Assembly (NCBI RefSeq): GCF_026262505.1
Contig: NC_067208.1
Span: 17,741,962 to 17,805,961 of the forward strand
Direction: 5' to 3'
Origin: Trichomonas vaginalis G3
Taxonomy: Eukaryota > Parabasalia > Trichomonadida > Trichomonadidae
DNA: 64,000 nucleotides
Below are positions 34,478 through 43,154 of this stretch, piece by piece. A program made the position numbers and the translations under genes. The notes beneath the pieces are model-generated. The model searched no databases, had not been told where the DNA came from, and was given only the letters and a program-made list of their open reading frames with translations. Within the stretch, counting starts at the first letter, position 1. Every line of letters starts with the position of its first letter.

Positions 34478-35335
34478 TTACAATACTGCGATGGTAGAGT
34501 TTAAGAGTTGTGTTTCAATGTAGAGACAGTCCTTATGGTCTGGAGGCAAGAACACTGGACATTTATGGTCATGAGTGGAGAACATGTCTATCCAAAACTC
34601 ACGATTGAAGCCAGTTAATTTATAGTATTTAGGGTTAGGAAGTGGTGAAGTTCTTGTATGACCAATGAACTCATTTTCAACTCCTTTACTTAAGTTTGAA
34701 TATAATATAGCTTGCTTTCTATCCCAAATGCCAGGTGTTACAATCTTTGAAAATTCATTTTTCCTCGGAAGCATTGCATCATAATTGAAAACATTCTTAA
34801 AATCATCACTTGGTTCAGAGATTTGAAATCTTATACGTAATGGATTTTTTTTCTTTTTAGCGACTTCATTGAATGGTGAGAATACAATGAATTGACAGTC
34901 ATGAGTTCCATCTTCATTTTCATTAAATTCATAATGAAAGTCTATAAGTTGTGGCTGACTACCTTCTTCTTTCAGTTGTGCAAGAAACTCACGTAAAGGC
35001 TGTAAAGTTTGTACTTCAATGTTGAACTTTTTCTCGAACATCTCATTAAATGAAATCATACATTGTTGCAATGTTGTATCGTCTTTAAAGTATTTGTATA
35101 TGTGAATGTTTTGGGCGCTTAAAGACTGTTCGTCATTTTCTATCTCGACTTGAAGTATAAAGTCAACCTTTCTGAAAGCACGTGTTATATACATAGATGT
35201 TATGCCAATGTACTTCTCTTCATTTATGTTCACAATCCAGTCTGTTGGAAACTTAAACGTTACTCTGTTCCCCTTTATTTTGACGTCAGGGTTTTCACTA
35301 CTGAACGCAACAGATAAAGGTATTTGTCTATACAT
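34478..35335 (-). CDS. Penton-like minor capsid protein (type 1)
   Basis: A 285-residue protein starting at an ATG, reading as intact. Features fit the Polinton minor capsid/penton jelly roll: an early FKFPTDWIVN...EKYIGITSMYI strand pair, a middle QFIVFSPFNEV segment, then ILYSNLSKGVENEFIGH and a final ..FWIDMFSTHDHKCPVFLPP and DCLYIETQLL. These late phrases are shared in pattern with penton-like proteins of Polintons and virophages. It would sit at the vertices of the virion. It is antisense to the neighbouring polymerase and capsid genes and has a structural counterpart of different sequence in Maverick B at 41523-42371. Confidence 0.7.
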   Translation of the reverse strand: MYRQIPLSVAFSSENPDVKIKGNRVTFKFPTDWIVNINEEKYIGITSMYITRAFRKVDFILQVEIENDEQSLSAQNIHIYKYFKDDTTLQQCMISFNEMFEKKFNIEVQTLQPLREFLAQLKEEGSQPQLIDFHYEFNENEDGTHDCQFIVFSPFNEVAKKKKNPLRIRFQISEPSDDFKNVFNYDAMLPRKNEFSKIVTPGIWDRKQAILYSNLSKGVENEFIGHTRTSPLPNPKYYKLTGFNREFWIDMFSTHDHKCPVFLPPDHKDCLYIETQLLNSTIAVL

Positions 35336-35359
35336 TTAGTTTGGATAAAAATAAACCAT

Positions 35360-35632
35360 TTACTCTTTCTTTGCTTCAGCTTCCTTTGCTTTTTGTTCTT
35401 CCTTTGCTTTTGCTTCTTCTCTAGCTTTCTTTGCCAGCAAACGTGGGTTCTTTTGTCTTCCAGCAGCTAATGCAGCAAGTTGTTTTTCACTAAGTTTTCT
35501 CTTTGGTCTCTCTGGCTTTTGTTCTTGTTTTTGTTCCTTCAGTTCGGATAAAATTTGTTCACGAATTTCTTTCTTCAATGCTTCAACATCTATGACACCT
35601 TGGGTCTTGTCCGTAGGGCTTGTCTGAGTCAT
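35360..35632 (-). CDS. Small lysine/alanine-rich basic protein
   Basis: A 90-residue protein read from the ATG at 35632; seven codons upstream are open but have no ATG. It has an acidic helix (VEALKKEIREQILSELKEQK), a proline-basic hinge (KPERPKRK), the phrase LSEKQLAALAAGRQKNP and an A/K/E-rich helical end. It looks like a DNA-condensing or scaffold protein; the LSEKQLAALAxGR phrase recurs in small proteins of large DNA viruses as I recall them. It lies 25 bp upstream of the penton-like gene on the same strand and diverges from 35678. Confidence 0.6.
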   Translation of the reverse strand: MTQTSPTDKTQGVIDVEALKKEIREQILSELKEQKQEQKPERPKRKLSEKQLAALAAGRQKNPRLLAKKAREEAKAKEEQKAKEAEAKKE

Positions 35633-35677
35633 TTGACTGCAGATAAAAAACAAAATTAAAACTTTAACCGATGTAAA

Positions 35678-36025
35678 ATGAGCTTGTCAAAATCAGAACG
35701 AGAGTCTATTATATTAAATGACGCCAGAGGAATACAACATCCTTTCTATTACGTAAGTCAGAGTAAAGATGGTAAAATATACGTAAGAAAAAGAAAGGTA
35801 CCATTAGCGAATACAGAGAGCGACAACATTAAGGTGCATGGCAAGGGCGAAGCCCACGAAGCCCATATAAAACCTTCTGTTCAAACTGAAAAGTCAATAG
35901 AACCAGAAGAAAAGAAGCCAGATGTACTTTCAATAACGAACCAAGAGCTTATTGCAAAGTTCGTGAATTTCATTGAAAAGCAAACCGAGTCAAAGAACCC
36001 TGACCCCGCCAGTGAAAGAAGTTGA
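35678..36025 (+). CDS. Maverick A protein with KDGKI-RK-K-PL motif
   Basis: A 115-residue protein starting at an ATG. The N-terminal third carries HPFYYVSQSKDGKIYVRKRK then VPL, a looser version of the motif in the genes at 2358-2600 and 38262-38498. The rest is hydrophilic (H, K, E, P rich). It ends upstream of the major capsid gene and is divergent from the small basic protein gene with about 45 bp between starts. Confidence 0.55.
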   Translation: MSLSKSERESIILNDARGIQHPFYYVSQSKDGKIYVRKRKVPLANTESDNIKVHGKGEAHEAHIKPSVQTEKSIEPEEKKPDVLSITNQELIAKFVNFIEKQTESKNPDPASERS

Positions 36026-36141
36026 GACAAAAGAGAATGTACAGTTTCATTGAAAATGTCAAGAAACAACTTCCACCACGAATGCAAGAAGAAGGAGTGA
36101 GAATAATGAAGTAAATAGATATTTTTATCTGAAGTAAATAC

Positions 36142-37712
36142 ATGCAGAACGAACAGTTAAACGAATTTACTCCAGCAGAGCATATTCATCAGATTCGCTC
36201 ATATTTCGATATCATAGACAATGCAGTTCAAATTGGTGACACTAATAGAAAATATTCTGACGCAAAGATTCCATCACAACCTGGAACTGCTAAAGATAAC
36301 ACATGGGTAACATTCAATCTCTCACCTCCTGGTGAAAATATGTTGGACCTTTACAATACATTCATTACGTATAAAATGGAAGGTCAATTTATTGCAGATA
36401 AAGAAATTGGTTCAGGTTCCAATAAAACAAACCCACCAGGATTTTGGATTGGTTTCGATGACGCTTTCTATGCAGTTGCTGGATATCAAATCCTTGCAAA
36501 TGGTCGTATCGTATATTCTCAAGACAACGCAAGAGAAGAAGCATATATAACTTCAAACTCACAAACTACCGAACAAATAAAAAAGTAGATGTTTTCTCAA
36601 AGACCGACATAAAGATGTATGGAGTCATTCGGGACATGCAGAACAGGACAAATTGTTAGTGGTCCAATTACAGCAGGAAAATCATTTGATTTTAAGCTTC
36701 GTTAAGAATTCCTGTTAGAAGATTCCTTCCATTAGAAGCTATTCGATTTATTCCAGCTTTTGCAGGAAACATTCAGCTTAAAGTAAAGTTCAGTAGCGAC
36801 GCCTTACAATGCACATCTATATCTGTAAATGATATCATTGCTTTCAATCCAACTCTTAAAGTTGCATTTGCTTCAGATTCAAATCCACCGACAAATAAAT
36901 TTGTTCCATGGAATGAACCATTCACTATGATAACGAAGGCAGTAGAAGCTAGTGGAACAGTTACTATTACAACTGTAACCCAGCAACTATTTCGAACAAA
37001 GATGGATTTTAATGAATGTTTCATTCATCCAAAGTCATTCTCTTTAGACCCTAACATTTATACAGAACTTGTAGAACATTATACAAACGAGGCTTTATGT
37101 TTTCCTGTTAAAGTTATGGATTGGATTCCTATGGACGGTTCATTCTCAAAGAATACAGATAGTTCAAGTGCAACATTTACAGCAGCTTATACGCCTATTA
37201 ATGTTAAAAGTATTTGGGCACTATTTAGAAAGAAAGACAACTATTATGTTAATTTTGAGAACCCTAAGTTTAAATATCTTCAGCTTTCCATGGGAGCTTA
37301 TGGAAATATGCCTGCAGAACCTGAAAAATCATATGGACCTGTATTTTATGAAATGGTTGCGAACGCCTGCAATACAAACAATGATATGATAGGATTTAAT
37401 GAAGATGTTATGAGGTCATTGGTGGATGATGGTAGTGTGGAACATAAATGGGATAGCTATGACAACACACATTTCTTATGTGGTTTTCCAACAGAAGTGG
37501 ACTTTTGCTTCCAACAAGGTCAAACATCTACTGCTCCAATAACATACAAATTGTCTGTTAAAGGACCTATTGAACTAGCAACTGAAAACGTACCAAAGCC
37601 ACTTATTGGATTTATGAGGGATTGTTGCTTTGCCATTCAGGTGCGTGCTAATGGAATCCCAATAATAAGATTAGATGACTATAACTTAGCAACTGACGAC
37701 GGTGAGGAATAA
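36142..37712 (+). pseudogene. Double-jelly-roll major capsid protein (broken)
   Basis: Polinton-type major capsid protein. Readable phrases include WVTFNLSPPGENMLDLYNTF near the N-terminus, WIGFDDAFYAVAGYQILANG, then FNECFIHPKSFSLDPNIYTE and a C-terminal MRDCCFAIQVRANGIPIIRL. Its length, order next to penton-like and small virion genes and the jelly-roll-like strand pattern support the call. It is broken (about two or three breaks), so this copy is a fossil. Confidence 0.75.
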
Positions 37713-37742
37713 AGGATGAACGTTTATTTTTAAAGCTTATAA

Positions 37743-38213
37743 ATGAGTTCTTCATCAAGCTCTCGTGAACCTTCACCATCTGTGAAACAAACTTTACCAA
37801 ACGATTATGGAGCACCTATTGAATATTTCTTACGAGCTGCACAATGGCAAAGAGCAGTTTCACCAAGGTTAGGTGTTCCACCAGCTCCTGTCAAAAATAG
37901 CATTTGGTCAAGTCCTTATATAAAATATGGTCTCCCACTAGGTTTGCTAGCTACAGCAGGAGCAGTTATGATGTTGAAAAGAAATAAAGCAAATGTTATA
38001 AATAATACTGAAGTAGCTGAATTTGAACAAACTCCAACACCTTCGCCAAAACCAACGTCAAAACCAACGCCTTCACAAGCAAAACCTTCAATGACTCCTG
38101 AACCTATGGAAGTACAAACTCCTGTTCAAAAGTCAACTCCTAAACCGACTCCAACATTTAAACCAGAACCTACGCCTCAAATAAATCGTAAAACTCCTGC
38201 GTTTCCTTACTGA
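37743..38213 (+). CDS. Single-span virion-type protein with proline/threonine-rich tail
   Basis: A 156-residue protein starting at an ATG, 30 bp after the capsid gene, on the same strand. An S-rich start, then one hydrophobic span (KYGLPLGLLATAGAVMML, about residues 61-78) followed by basic residues (KRNK), which predicts an N-out/C-in or virion-membrane anchor. The C-terminal 65 residues are P, T, K and Q rich repeats (TPSPKPTSKPTPSQAKP). It probably is a minor virion protein; the family is not recognised. Confidence 0.6.
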   Translation: MSSSSSSREPSPSVKQTLPNDYGAPIEYFLRAAQWQRAVSPRLGVPPAPVKNSIWSSPYIKYGLPLGLLATAGAVMMLKRNKANVINNTEVAEFEQTPTPSPKPTSKPTPSQAKPSMTPEPMEVQTPVQKSTPKPTPTFKPEPTPQINRKTPAFPY

Positions 38214-38261
38214 AAAAATAACGTTATTTTTATTTTATTTGAACATTTTTATTTGATTGAA

Positions 38262-38498
38262 ATGACGACTAAAGTCACTGAAGCAATGAAACAAAAGTTT
38301 TTGGTAGAATACATTAAATCAGGAGCGGTTCCAGAAGGTTTTTACGTTCATACTATGAAGGATGGTAGAGTTCAGTTTAGAAAGATAAAGCAACCATTAG
38401 ATAGAGAAGGAATTTTGAGGAAGATTAAACTTCATGAGGACAACATTGCTGAACTTAAGAAGAAGTTAGAAGAGTTGGAGAAAGGAAGAGAGTTATAA
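38262..38498 (+). CDS. Small protein with KDGRV-RK-K-PL motif (right copy)
   Basis: A 78-residue protein from the ATG at 38262, three codons inside a longer open frame that lacks an earlier ATG. It differs from the left copy (2358-2600) at only a few positions (AVPEGFYVH for IIPEGFYIH; a basic GREL end instead of an acidic one). Having both copies in an inverted repeat suggests gene conversion between the element ends. Confidence 0.7.
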   Translation: MTTKVTEAMKQKFLVEYIKSGAVPEGFYVHTMKDGRVQFRKIKQPLDREGILRKIKLHEDNIAELKKKLEELEKGREL

Positions 38499-38514
38499 AG
38501 CAATGAATTCAAGT

Positions 38515-38562
38515 GGGTGAAAAAACAGGTGAAAAAAGAGGTGAAATCTCACCACTTCACCT
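38515..38562. promoter_or_regulatory. AGGTGA...TCACCT palindromic spacer
   Basis: The mirror of the module at 2294-2341, placed between the convergent 3' ends of the genes at 38262-38498 and 38652-39086. Confidence 0.65.
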
Positions 38563-38651
38563 AAATTTATTTTTGTGCTATGTTTTCATACGTGTGAGGG
38601 TGGTGATATCATTAATTTTTAAATAAATGTGGGAACAAAAATATAACATTT

Positions 38652-39086
38652 CTACTCAGCAGGAATGAGACCCTTACTGACTATGTATTCGTTTAATGCT
38701 TGATGAAAACAATGGTACATATTATCGTATGGGTATACACAACGTCTGTTTCCATCGTCGTCGTATATGTAGAGCTCAAATCCAGTCCAACCTTCTTTTG
38801 TACAATATGTAGCTTTATTTAAGTATGCATTTATGTAGATAAGGCAATTTTCTTCATCGCTCCAGAAATAATTTTTGTTCTTTGTTGAAATAGTTTTCGT
38901 TCCTCTGCGACCATAAGGAATGTATGCAATGAACTTTGCGTCATAAGGGATTGTAATATATTCAGGGTTTCTTTCATCGTCAATGGGTCTGTCTTTGTTA
39001 AAATGCATGTTTCTCAGTTTTACTTGAGTTTTGAATAGTTCACGGAAACGTTCTGGGAAAGAGTCATAGTAAATGTAGTCGGACAT
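38652..39086 (-). CDS. Maverick A right-end protein, aromatic-rich, unknown
   Basis: A 144-residue protein starting at an ATG (MSDYIYYDSFPERF). It is rich in Y, D and R, with possible beta strands (FIAYIPYGRRG, GFELYIYDDDGNRRCVYPYD). No known motif. It lies between the subterminal inverted repeat and the right TIR. A second copy of its first 122 codons is at 39344-39709, where the 3' end is replaced by element-end sequence. Confidence 0.6.
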   Translation of the reverse strand: MSDYIYYDSFPERFRELFKTQVKLRNMHFNKDRPIDDERNPEYITIPYDAKFIAYIPYGRRGTKTISTKNKNYFWSDEENCLIYINAYLNKATYCTKEGWTGFELYIYDDDGNRRCVYPYDNMYHCFHQALNEYIVSKGLIPAE

Positions 39087-39144
39087 GTCTTTACAATGAA
39101 ATAAAAAATTTAAAAAAAATAAAAATAAGGTTATTTTTTATTTA

Positions 39145-39343
39145 GTGAGGACGGTAGTGAATTCGTTAGTGAAGTCGTTAGTGATGTCGTTTATGTGTCA
39201 GATGGTTTTGTAAATATTTAAGATTAAGTTGGTGTTATGGTTGTGTTGTAAAATATACGTTACTGGTTTCGTAAAGTGTCAAAACCGCTAAGTGGTGTAC
39301 GGAGGCGCGCAGTGCCACAGTACACAACATAGGGATACTAACT
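39145..39343 (-). repeat. Right terminal inverted repeat of Maverick A
   Basis: This arm pairs with 1717-1912. It ends ATACTAACT at 39343 and includes GGTGTACGGAGGCGCGCAGT, a GC-rich stretch also present in the duplicated copy ending at 39952. Confidence 0.75.
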
Positions 39344-39952
39344 ATTATCGTATGGGTATACACAACGTCTGTTTCCATCGTCGTCGTATATGTAGAGCTC
39401 AAATCCAGTCCAACCTTCTTTTGTACAATATGTAGCTTTATTTAAGTATGCATTTATGTAGATAAGGCAATTTTCTTCATCGCTCCAGAAATAATTTTTG
39501 TTCTTTGTTGAAATAGTTTTCGTTCCTCTGCGACCATAAGGAATGTATGCAATGAACTTTGCGTCATAAGGGATTGTAATATATTCAGGGTTTCTTTCAT
39601 CGTCAATGGGTCTGTCTTTGTTAAAATGCATGTTTCTCAGTTTTACTTGAGTTTTGAATAGTTCACGGAAACGTTCTGGGAAAGAGTCATAGTAAATGTA
39701 GTCGGACATGTCTTTGTAATGAAATAAAAAATTAAAAAAAATAAAAATAAGGTTATTTTTATTTAGTGAGGACGGTAGGGAATTCGTTAGTGAAGTCGTT
39801 TATGTGTCAGATGGTTTTGTAAATATTTAAGGTTAAGTTGGTGTTATGGTTGTGTTGTAAAATATACGTTACTGGTTTCGTAAAGTGTCAAAACCGCTAA
39901 GTGGTGTACGGAGGCGCGCAGTGCCACAGTACGCGACTTAGGGATACTAACT
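39344..39952. repeat. Tandem duplication of the Maverick A right end
   Basis: Bases 39344-39952 repeat 38721-39343 with very few differences and a small deletion near 39780. The copy carries a 3'-truncated version of the MSDYIYYD gene (39344-39709, minus strand) and a full second TIR end (ATACTAACT at 39952). The second TIR end abuts the tail-fibre gene of Maverick B. Confidence 0.9.
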
Positions 39953-41504
39953 TTCCTGACCAATCCCAATATCTATGCTTATGCCAACCTGCTTGAGATG
40001 TACTTAAATCTTTGTAATGACTGTGTGCAGGTAAATTTTCACCTGAAATCGTTTTACTTCCACCTGTTTCCTTTGAAGAGTTTGCACAATACAAAAACCT
40101 GTCGACTATTTGTTCCCATGCACCAACACCAAACATTACTTGAGGACCTCTTGCATCCATAGATGTATAAATAGAACCTACTGGGTTCATTAAATCAAAC
40201 ATATGAGATATTATAGGATTGTCTCTTTTGAACTTAAAATATAGTGCAACTATTTCAGGTTTCTTCTGGTTTGTGTCAGAATATTTTTTATAATATAATC
40301 TTATGTTTTCGGGGTAGGTAAAATCTTGACTATAATATTTATTTCTGTCATCTGTATAATAATATACTATTCTCGTTTTTTTTATTGCATTATATCTTTT
40401 ATATCTATAATAATCTAAATATAATGTTAGCTTTTGTTCATCTACATGTGGTGTTCTGTCGTCATCTCCATAGTCATAATAATGTGGTGCTGGAGCTGGG
40501 TCAGGCAATGTCATATCTGCCATTTCATAAACTCTTAAATATTTCTTTTGTTCGTCTCCATATAAGTTTAAGTAGCAGTTGTTGTCTAATGGAACTTTAA
40601 CTTGTGTACCATCATTCTTTTTATAGCTTACATACATTTCATTGTTATTTTTCGGAATGAGTTTATGCCGTGTACCATTTTTTAAGGACTGTACCAACTG
40701 TCATCTAAAATATTTATTTTCTTCATTGACAGAAAAGTCACCAACAATAGTTTCAATATTTTTTGTTCCTATCAAACTTTGGTATATTTCATTGACATAT
40801 GTTTTATCTGCTTTATTTTCAAGGCTAACGTTTAAGTCTGTTATTTCAGAAGATGTATGTGTATGTCCAACGTCACTTTTCCTGTTTAAGGTTTCTTGTA
40901 AGTTTGTAATATTTGCAATGGTATGTGTATGTCCAACGTCACTTTTCCTGTTTAAGGTTTCTTGTAAGTTTGTAATATCAGATATAAAATGTGTATGAGT
41001 CTTATCTGCTTTTGTCTCTAATGTTTCCTTAAGACTTGGTATTTGGTTAATATAATGTATATGGGTCTTTTTAGAATATTCGTTTTCAGCTCTTGTCACT
41101 TCACTTGACATTTTATTGTCAACATATGTTTTGTCTGCTAGTTCAGGATGAGTATGTTCTTTTGTTGCATAAGCATTGTTAGCTCTTTCTTCTTCTTTTG
41201 CTATTGCATCGTCTACATATTCTTTGTCAGCTTTGTTGTCAACATCTGCTTTCAAAAGAAGTTCATTTATAGGTTTCTCGTTTAAAGTTCCTTTTGTTGG
41301 ATTTATACAGACAGTATTGTTCTTGTTGTCTTGAAACAGAAACTCGTCTGTCATTGGGTTTAATGTCAGTTTTAAGTTTCCTTCTTTCAATGACTCAGAT
41401 ATCTTAGAATAGTTTGAAAAGTTTGTTGTGTTCTTATTTAGAGCTTGCATAATGAGTTGTCGGTTGTGTTGTATTTCTCTCATAGACGCTGTTTCATTTG
41501 ACAT
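39953..41504 (-). pseudogene. Tail-fibre/collar-like gene of Maverick B (broken and truncated)
   Basis: The N-terminal half (from the ATG at 41504) has the same tail-fibre heptads as in Maverick A: KADVDNKADKEYVDDAIAK, THTHFISDITNLQETL and the repeated phrase NRKSDVGHTHTIANITNL. The collar-like domain follows with NPVGSIYTSMDARGPQVMFG and GGSKTISGENLPAHSH. The last part of the domain is missing because the duplicated end of Maverick A begins at 39952. It also has about one internal break. Confidence 0.75.
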
Positions 41505-41522
41505 TTTTATTATAGATAAAAT

Positions 41523-42371
41523 ATGCTTCCAATAGAAAAAGAAAATTCTAGAGTTGCTACAACTAAACCATTAGATGAACTTTTTACTAATGTCGGTCAA
41601 AAGTTTGAGACAGATACCGTAAAGCATGAAGGCTATCGTTTTGACTACCCATTAAGATGGTTAAGAGACCCATCTGTCACAAAAGCTATTGGCTTTCGTA
41701 GAATGAAGTTCATTTCAGAAGCCATACATGGTTTCCCATTTACGGTCGGTTTTGAAGTTCGATACTATAACAAAGAAAAACGTATGTATGAGAAATTTGA
41801 ACAGGGAAAACTTTTACAAGTTAATTTGCTTATAAACTTAGAAACAACTCTTCAAGCTTTTCAAGAAAAAATAAACGATATCTATATTGAATATGCAAAC
41901 CAGTTTAACATTGACGAAGGAGAATACCATCTCGATATTATTTATGACAGGAAAAATGCAACTGTTAAAATCAATAAAATAGAAGACCTTGGAGAAAACG
42001 TTTATATTTCTACAAAATATAACAACTTGGCATGGTATAGATTTATGAGGATGTTAAATCAGCCTGCAGCATATCCAGTACACCCGGACTATTATGAAGT
42101 CGAAAACCCTAATGGAACATATGAAAATATTTTCGACCCAGATGCTATTATTGTTCATGCTTCATTTTCTGGTGCGCAAAACTCTTTCTTATGCTTGGCA
42201 AATGACTTTTACGAAAAACCTACAAAGTTATACGAACCACCAAGTGGAAGTATTTCAGACTTTCAAGTATGGTTTACTACAGATGGAAGAAAAAGAATAA
42301 TTCCATTATACCATGCGTTTTACTTAGAACTTAGTTTCATATACAACTACTATCGAACGATAAAAATATAA
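41523..42371 (+). CDS. Penton-like minor capsid protein (type 2)
   Basis: A 282-residue protein starting at an ATG and reading as intact. Its plan parallels the type 1 protein at 34478-35335: an early FDYPLRWLRDPSVTKAIGFR with a following MKFISEAIH strand, a mid NPNGTYENIFDPDAIIVHAS segment, and a last FQVWFTTDGRKRIIPLYHAF, FYLELSF stretch. Sequence identity to type 1 is low. It is divergent from the tail-fibre gene, with an 18 bp gap between start codons, an unusually tight divergent pair. Confidence 0.65.
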   Translation: MLPIEKENSRVATTKPLDELFTNVGQKFETDTVKHEGYRFDYPLRWLRDPSVTKAIGFRRMKFISEAIHGFPFTVGFEVRYYNKEKRMYEKFEQGKLLQVNLLINLETTLQAFQEKINDIYIEYANQFNIDEGEYHLDIIYDRKNATVKINKIEDLGENVYISTKYNNLAWYRFMRMLNQPAAYPVHPDYYEVENPNGTYENIFDPDAIIVHASFSGAQNSFLCLANDFYEKPTKLYEPPSGSISDFQVWFTTDGRKRIIPLYHAFYLELSFIYNYYRTIKI

Positions 42372-42375
42372 TTTT

Positions 42376-42618
42376 TTAATACGGTTGAGGTGTTGGATTT
42401 GGTTGCCAACTAGACTGTGGTGCAGGTTCAGGCTGTTGTATTACAGGAGCTTGTTCTTCTGGTTCAGGGTCTTTAGGTATAATACCAACGAACTGACCTA
42501 CTCTTTTACCAATATTTTTGACACCGTTCCATACTCCTCTTCCGACAGATTTTATTCCATTCCATATACCTCTTCCAACATTTCGAAAGAAGTTTCCTAT
42601 CTTACTGAAGAAACCCAT
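42376..42618 (-). CDS. Small amphipathic protein, pVI-like in form
   Basis: An 80-residue protein starting at an ATG. The first 45 residues form repeated amphipathic turns with glycine, aromatic and basic residues (FRNVGRGIWNGIKSVGRG, then VWNGVKNIGKRVG). The rest is P/Q/E rich with a SSWQPNPTPQPY end. This layout recalls membrane-lytic capsid proteins such as adenovirus pVI, but that is only a resemblance in form. Its stop lies 5 bp from the stop of the convergent penton-like gene. Confidence 0.65.
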   Translation of the reverse strand: MGFFSKIGNFFRNVGRGIWNGIKSVGRGVWNGVKNIGKRVGQFVGIIPKDPEPEEQAPVIQQPEPAPQSSWQPNPTPQPY

Positions 42619-42636
42619 TTTACTAGTAGTAAAAAT

Positions 42637-42999
42637 CTAATGTCCGCCTAGTCTCTTACGTTTCCTGTTGAGTTCCATAGCATTCTTTAACTGGAGCTCA
42701 TACATTCTGTTTCTCCTCTGGTAGAAAACATATTCTGGGTCAACTCCTGTGTTCGCGTCATCTGCATAAAGTTGTTTATATCCCACTTCAGGGTTTGTAT
42801 AAAACTCTTTCCATCTCATATTTGCATACCATGGTGGCAAACCTAACGCAGCGTCATTTGACATGGCAGTTTGCATTTGTACATCTGTTGGCACTTGACC
42901 ATAGTTTGCCATTGCAGTTTGTATTCTAACTTCATTTGGAATATTCTCTGGGTTTGGTTGTCCAGTTTGCTGTGCATTCGCTAAGTTCTGTGCGTCCAT
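42637..42999 (-). CDS. Small virion-type protein with basic C-terminus
   Basis: A 120-residue protein starting at an ATG. It contains two related phrases (EVRIQTAMANYGQVPTD and DVQMQTAMSNDAALG), a GLPPWYANMRWKEFYTNP centre and a strongly basic end (NRKRKRLGGH) that could bind DNA or act as a nuclear signal. It lies 18 bp upstream of the amphipathic protein gene on the same strand. The family is not recognised. Confidence 0.6.
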   Translation of the reverse strand: MDAQNLANAQQTGQPNPENIPNEVRIQTAMANYGQVPTDVQMQTAMSNDAALGLPPWYANMRWKEFYTNPEVGYKQLYADDANTGVDPEYVFYQRRNRMYELQLKNAMELNRKRKRLGGH

Positions 43000-43022
43000 T
43001 TAATATTAGATAAAAATATCTC

Positions 43023-43154
43023 TTACGAGTACATATGCTGAACATTTGCAGGCATTGGTTCATCTTCATATTCTCTGTACTTTTCTGCCACGTCAAATAA
43101 ATAAATGACATAATGGAAAAAACCTAAAACAAGTAGTCCTATTTCAAACCACAT
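43023..43154 (-). CDS. 43-residue single-span membrane protein
   Basis: A short gene starting at the ATG at 43154: MWFEIGLLVLGFFHYVIYLF (residues 1-20) is a membrane span, followed by a charged tail ending in NVQHMYS. It sits head-to-tail with its neighbours; its start overlaps the end of the adenine methylase gene by 16 bp and its stop is 23 bp from the next start. The spacing, clean start and hydrophobic-then-charged plan argue that it is real despite its size. Small hydrophobic proteins are common in Polinton and virophage virion clusters. Confidence 0.6.
   Translation of the reverse strand: MWFEIGLLVLGFFHYVIYLFDVAEKYREYEDEPMPANVQHMYS

Larger units (their letters stand above)
1717..39343. 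mobile_element. Maverick/Polinton A (broken, with satellite expansion)
   Basis: This large virus-like DNA element is bounded by inverted repeats beginning AGTTAGTAT at 1717 and ending ATACTAACT at 39343; AG...CT ends are typical of Polintons. Cargo includes an SF3 helicase, chromodomain integrase, KilA-N protein, protein-primed polymerase B, penton-like and double-jelly-roll capsid proteins, a tail-fibre-like protein and several unknown small genes. Without the 16.5 kb satellite the element would be about 21 kb, in the normal range. It is a fossil: polymerase, integrase, major capsid, HNH and tail-fibre genes are all broken, about a dozen breaks in total. The remaining genes read cleanly, which suggests a fairly recent death. 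I found no matching 6 bp target duplication at the two ends. No packaging ATPase or cysteine protease was recognised. Confidence 0.85.
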
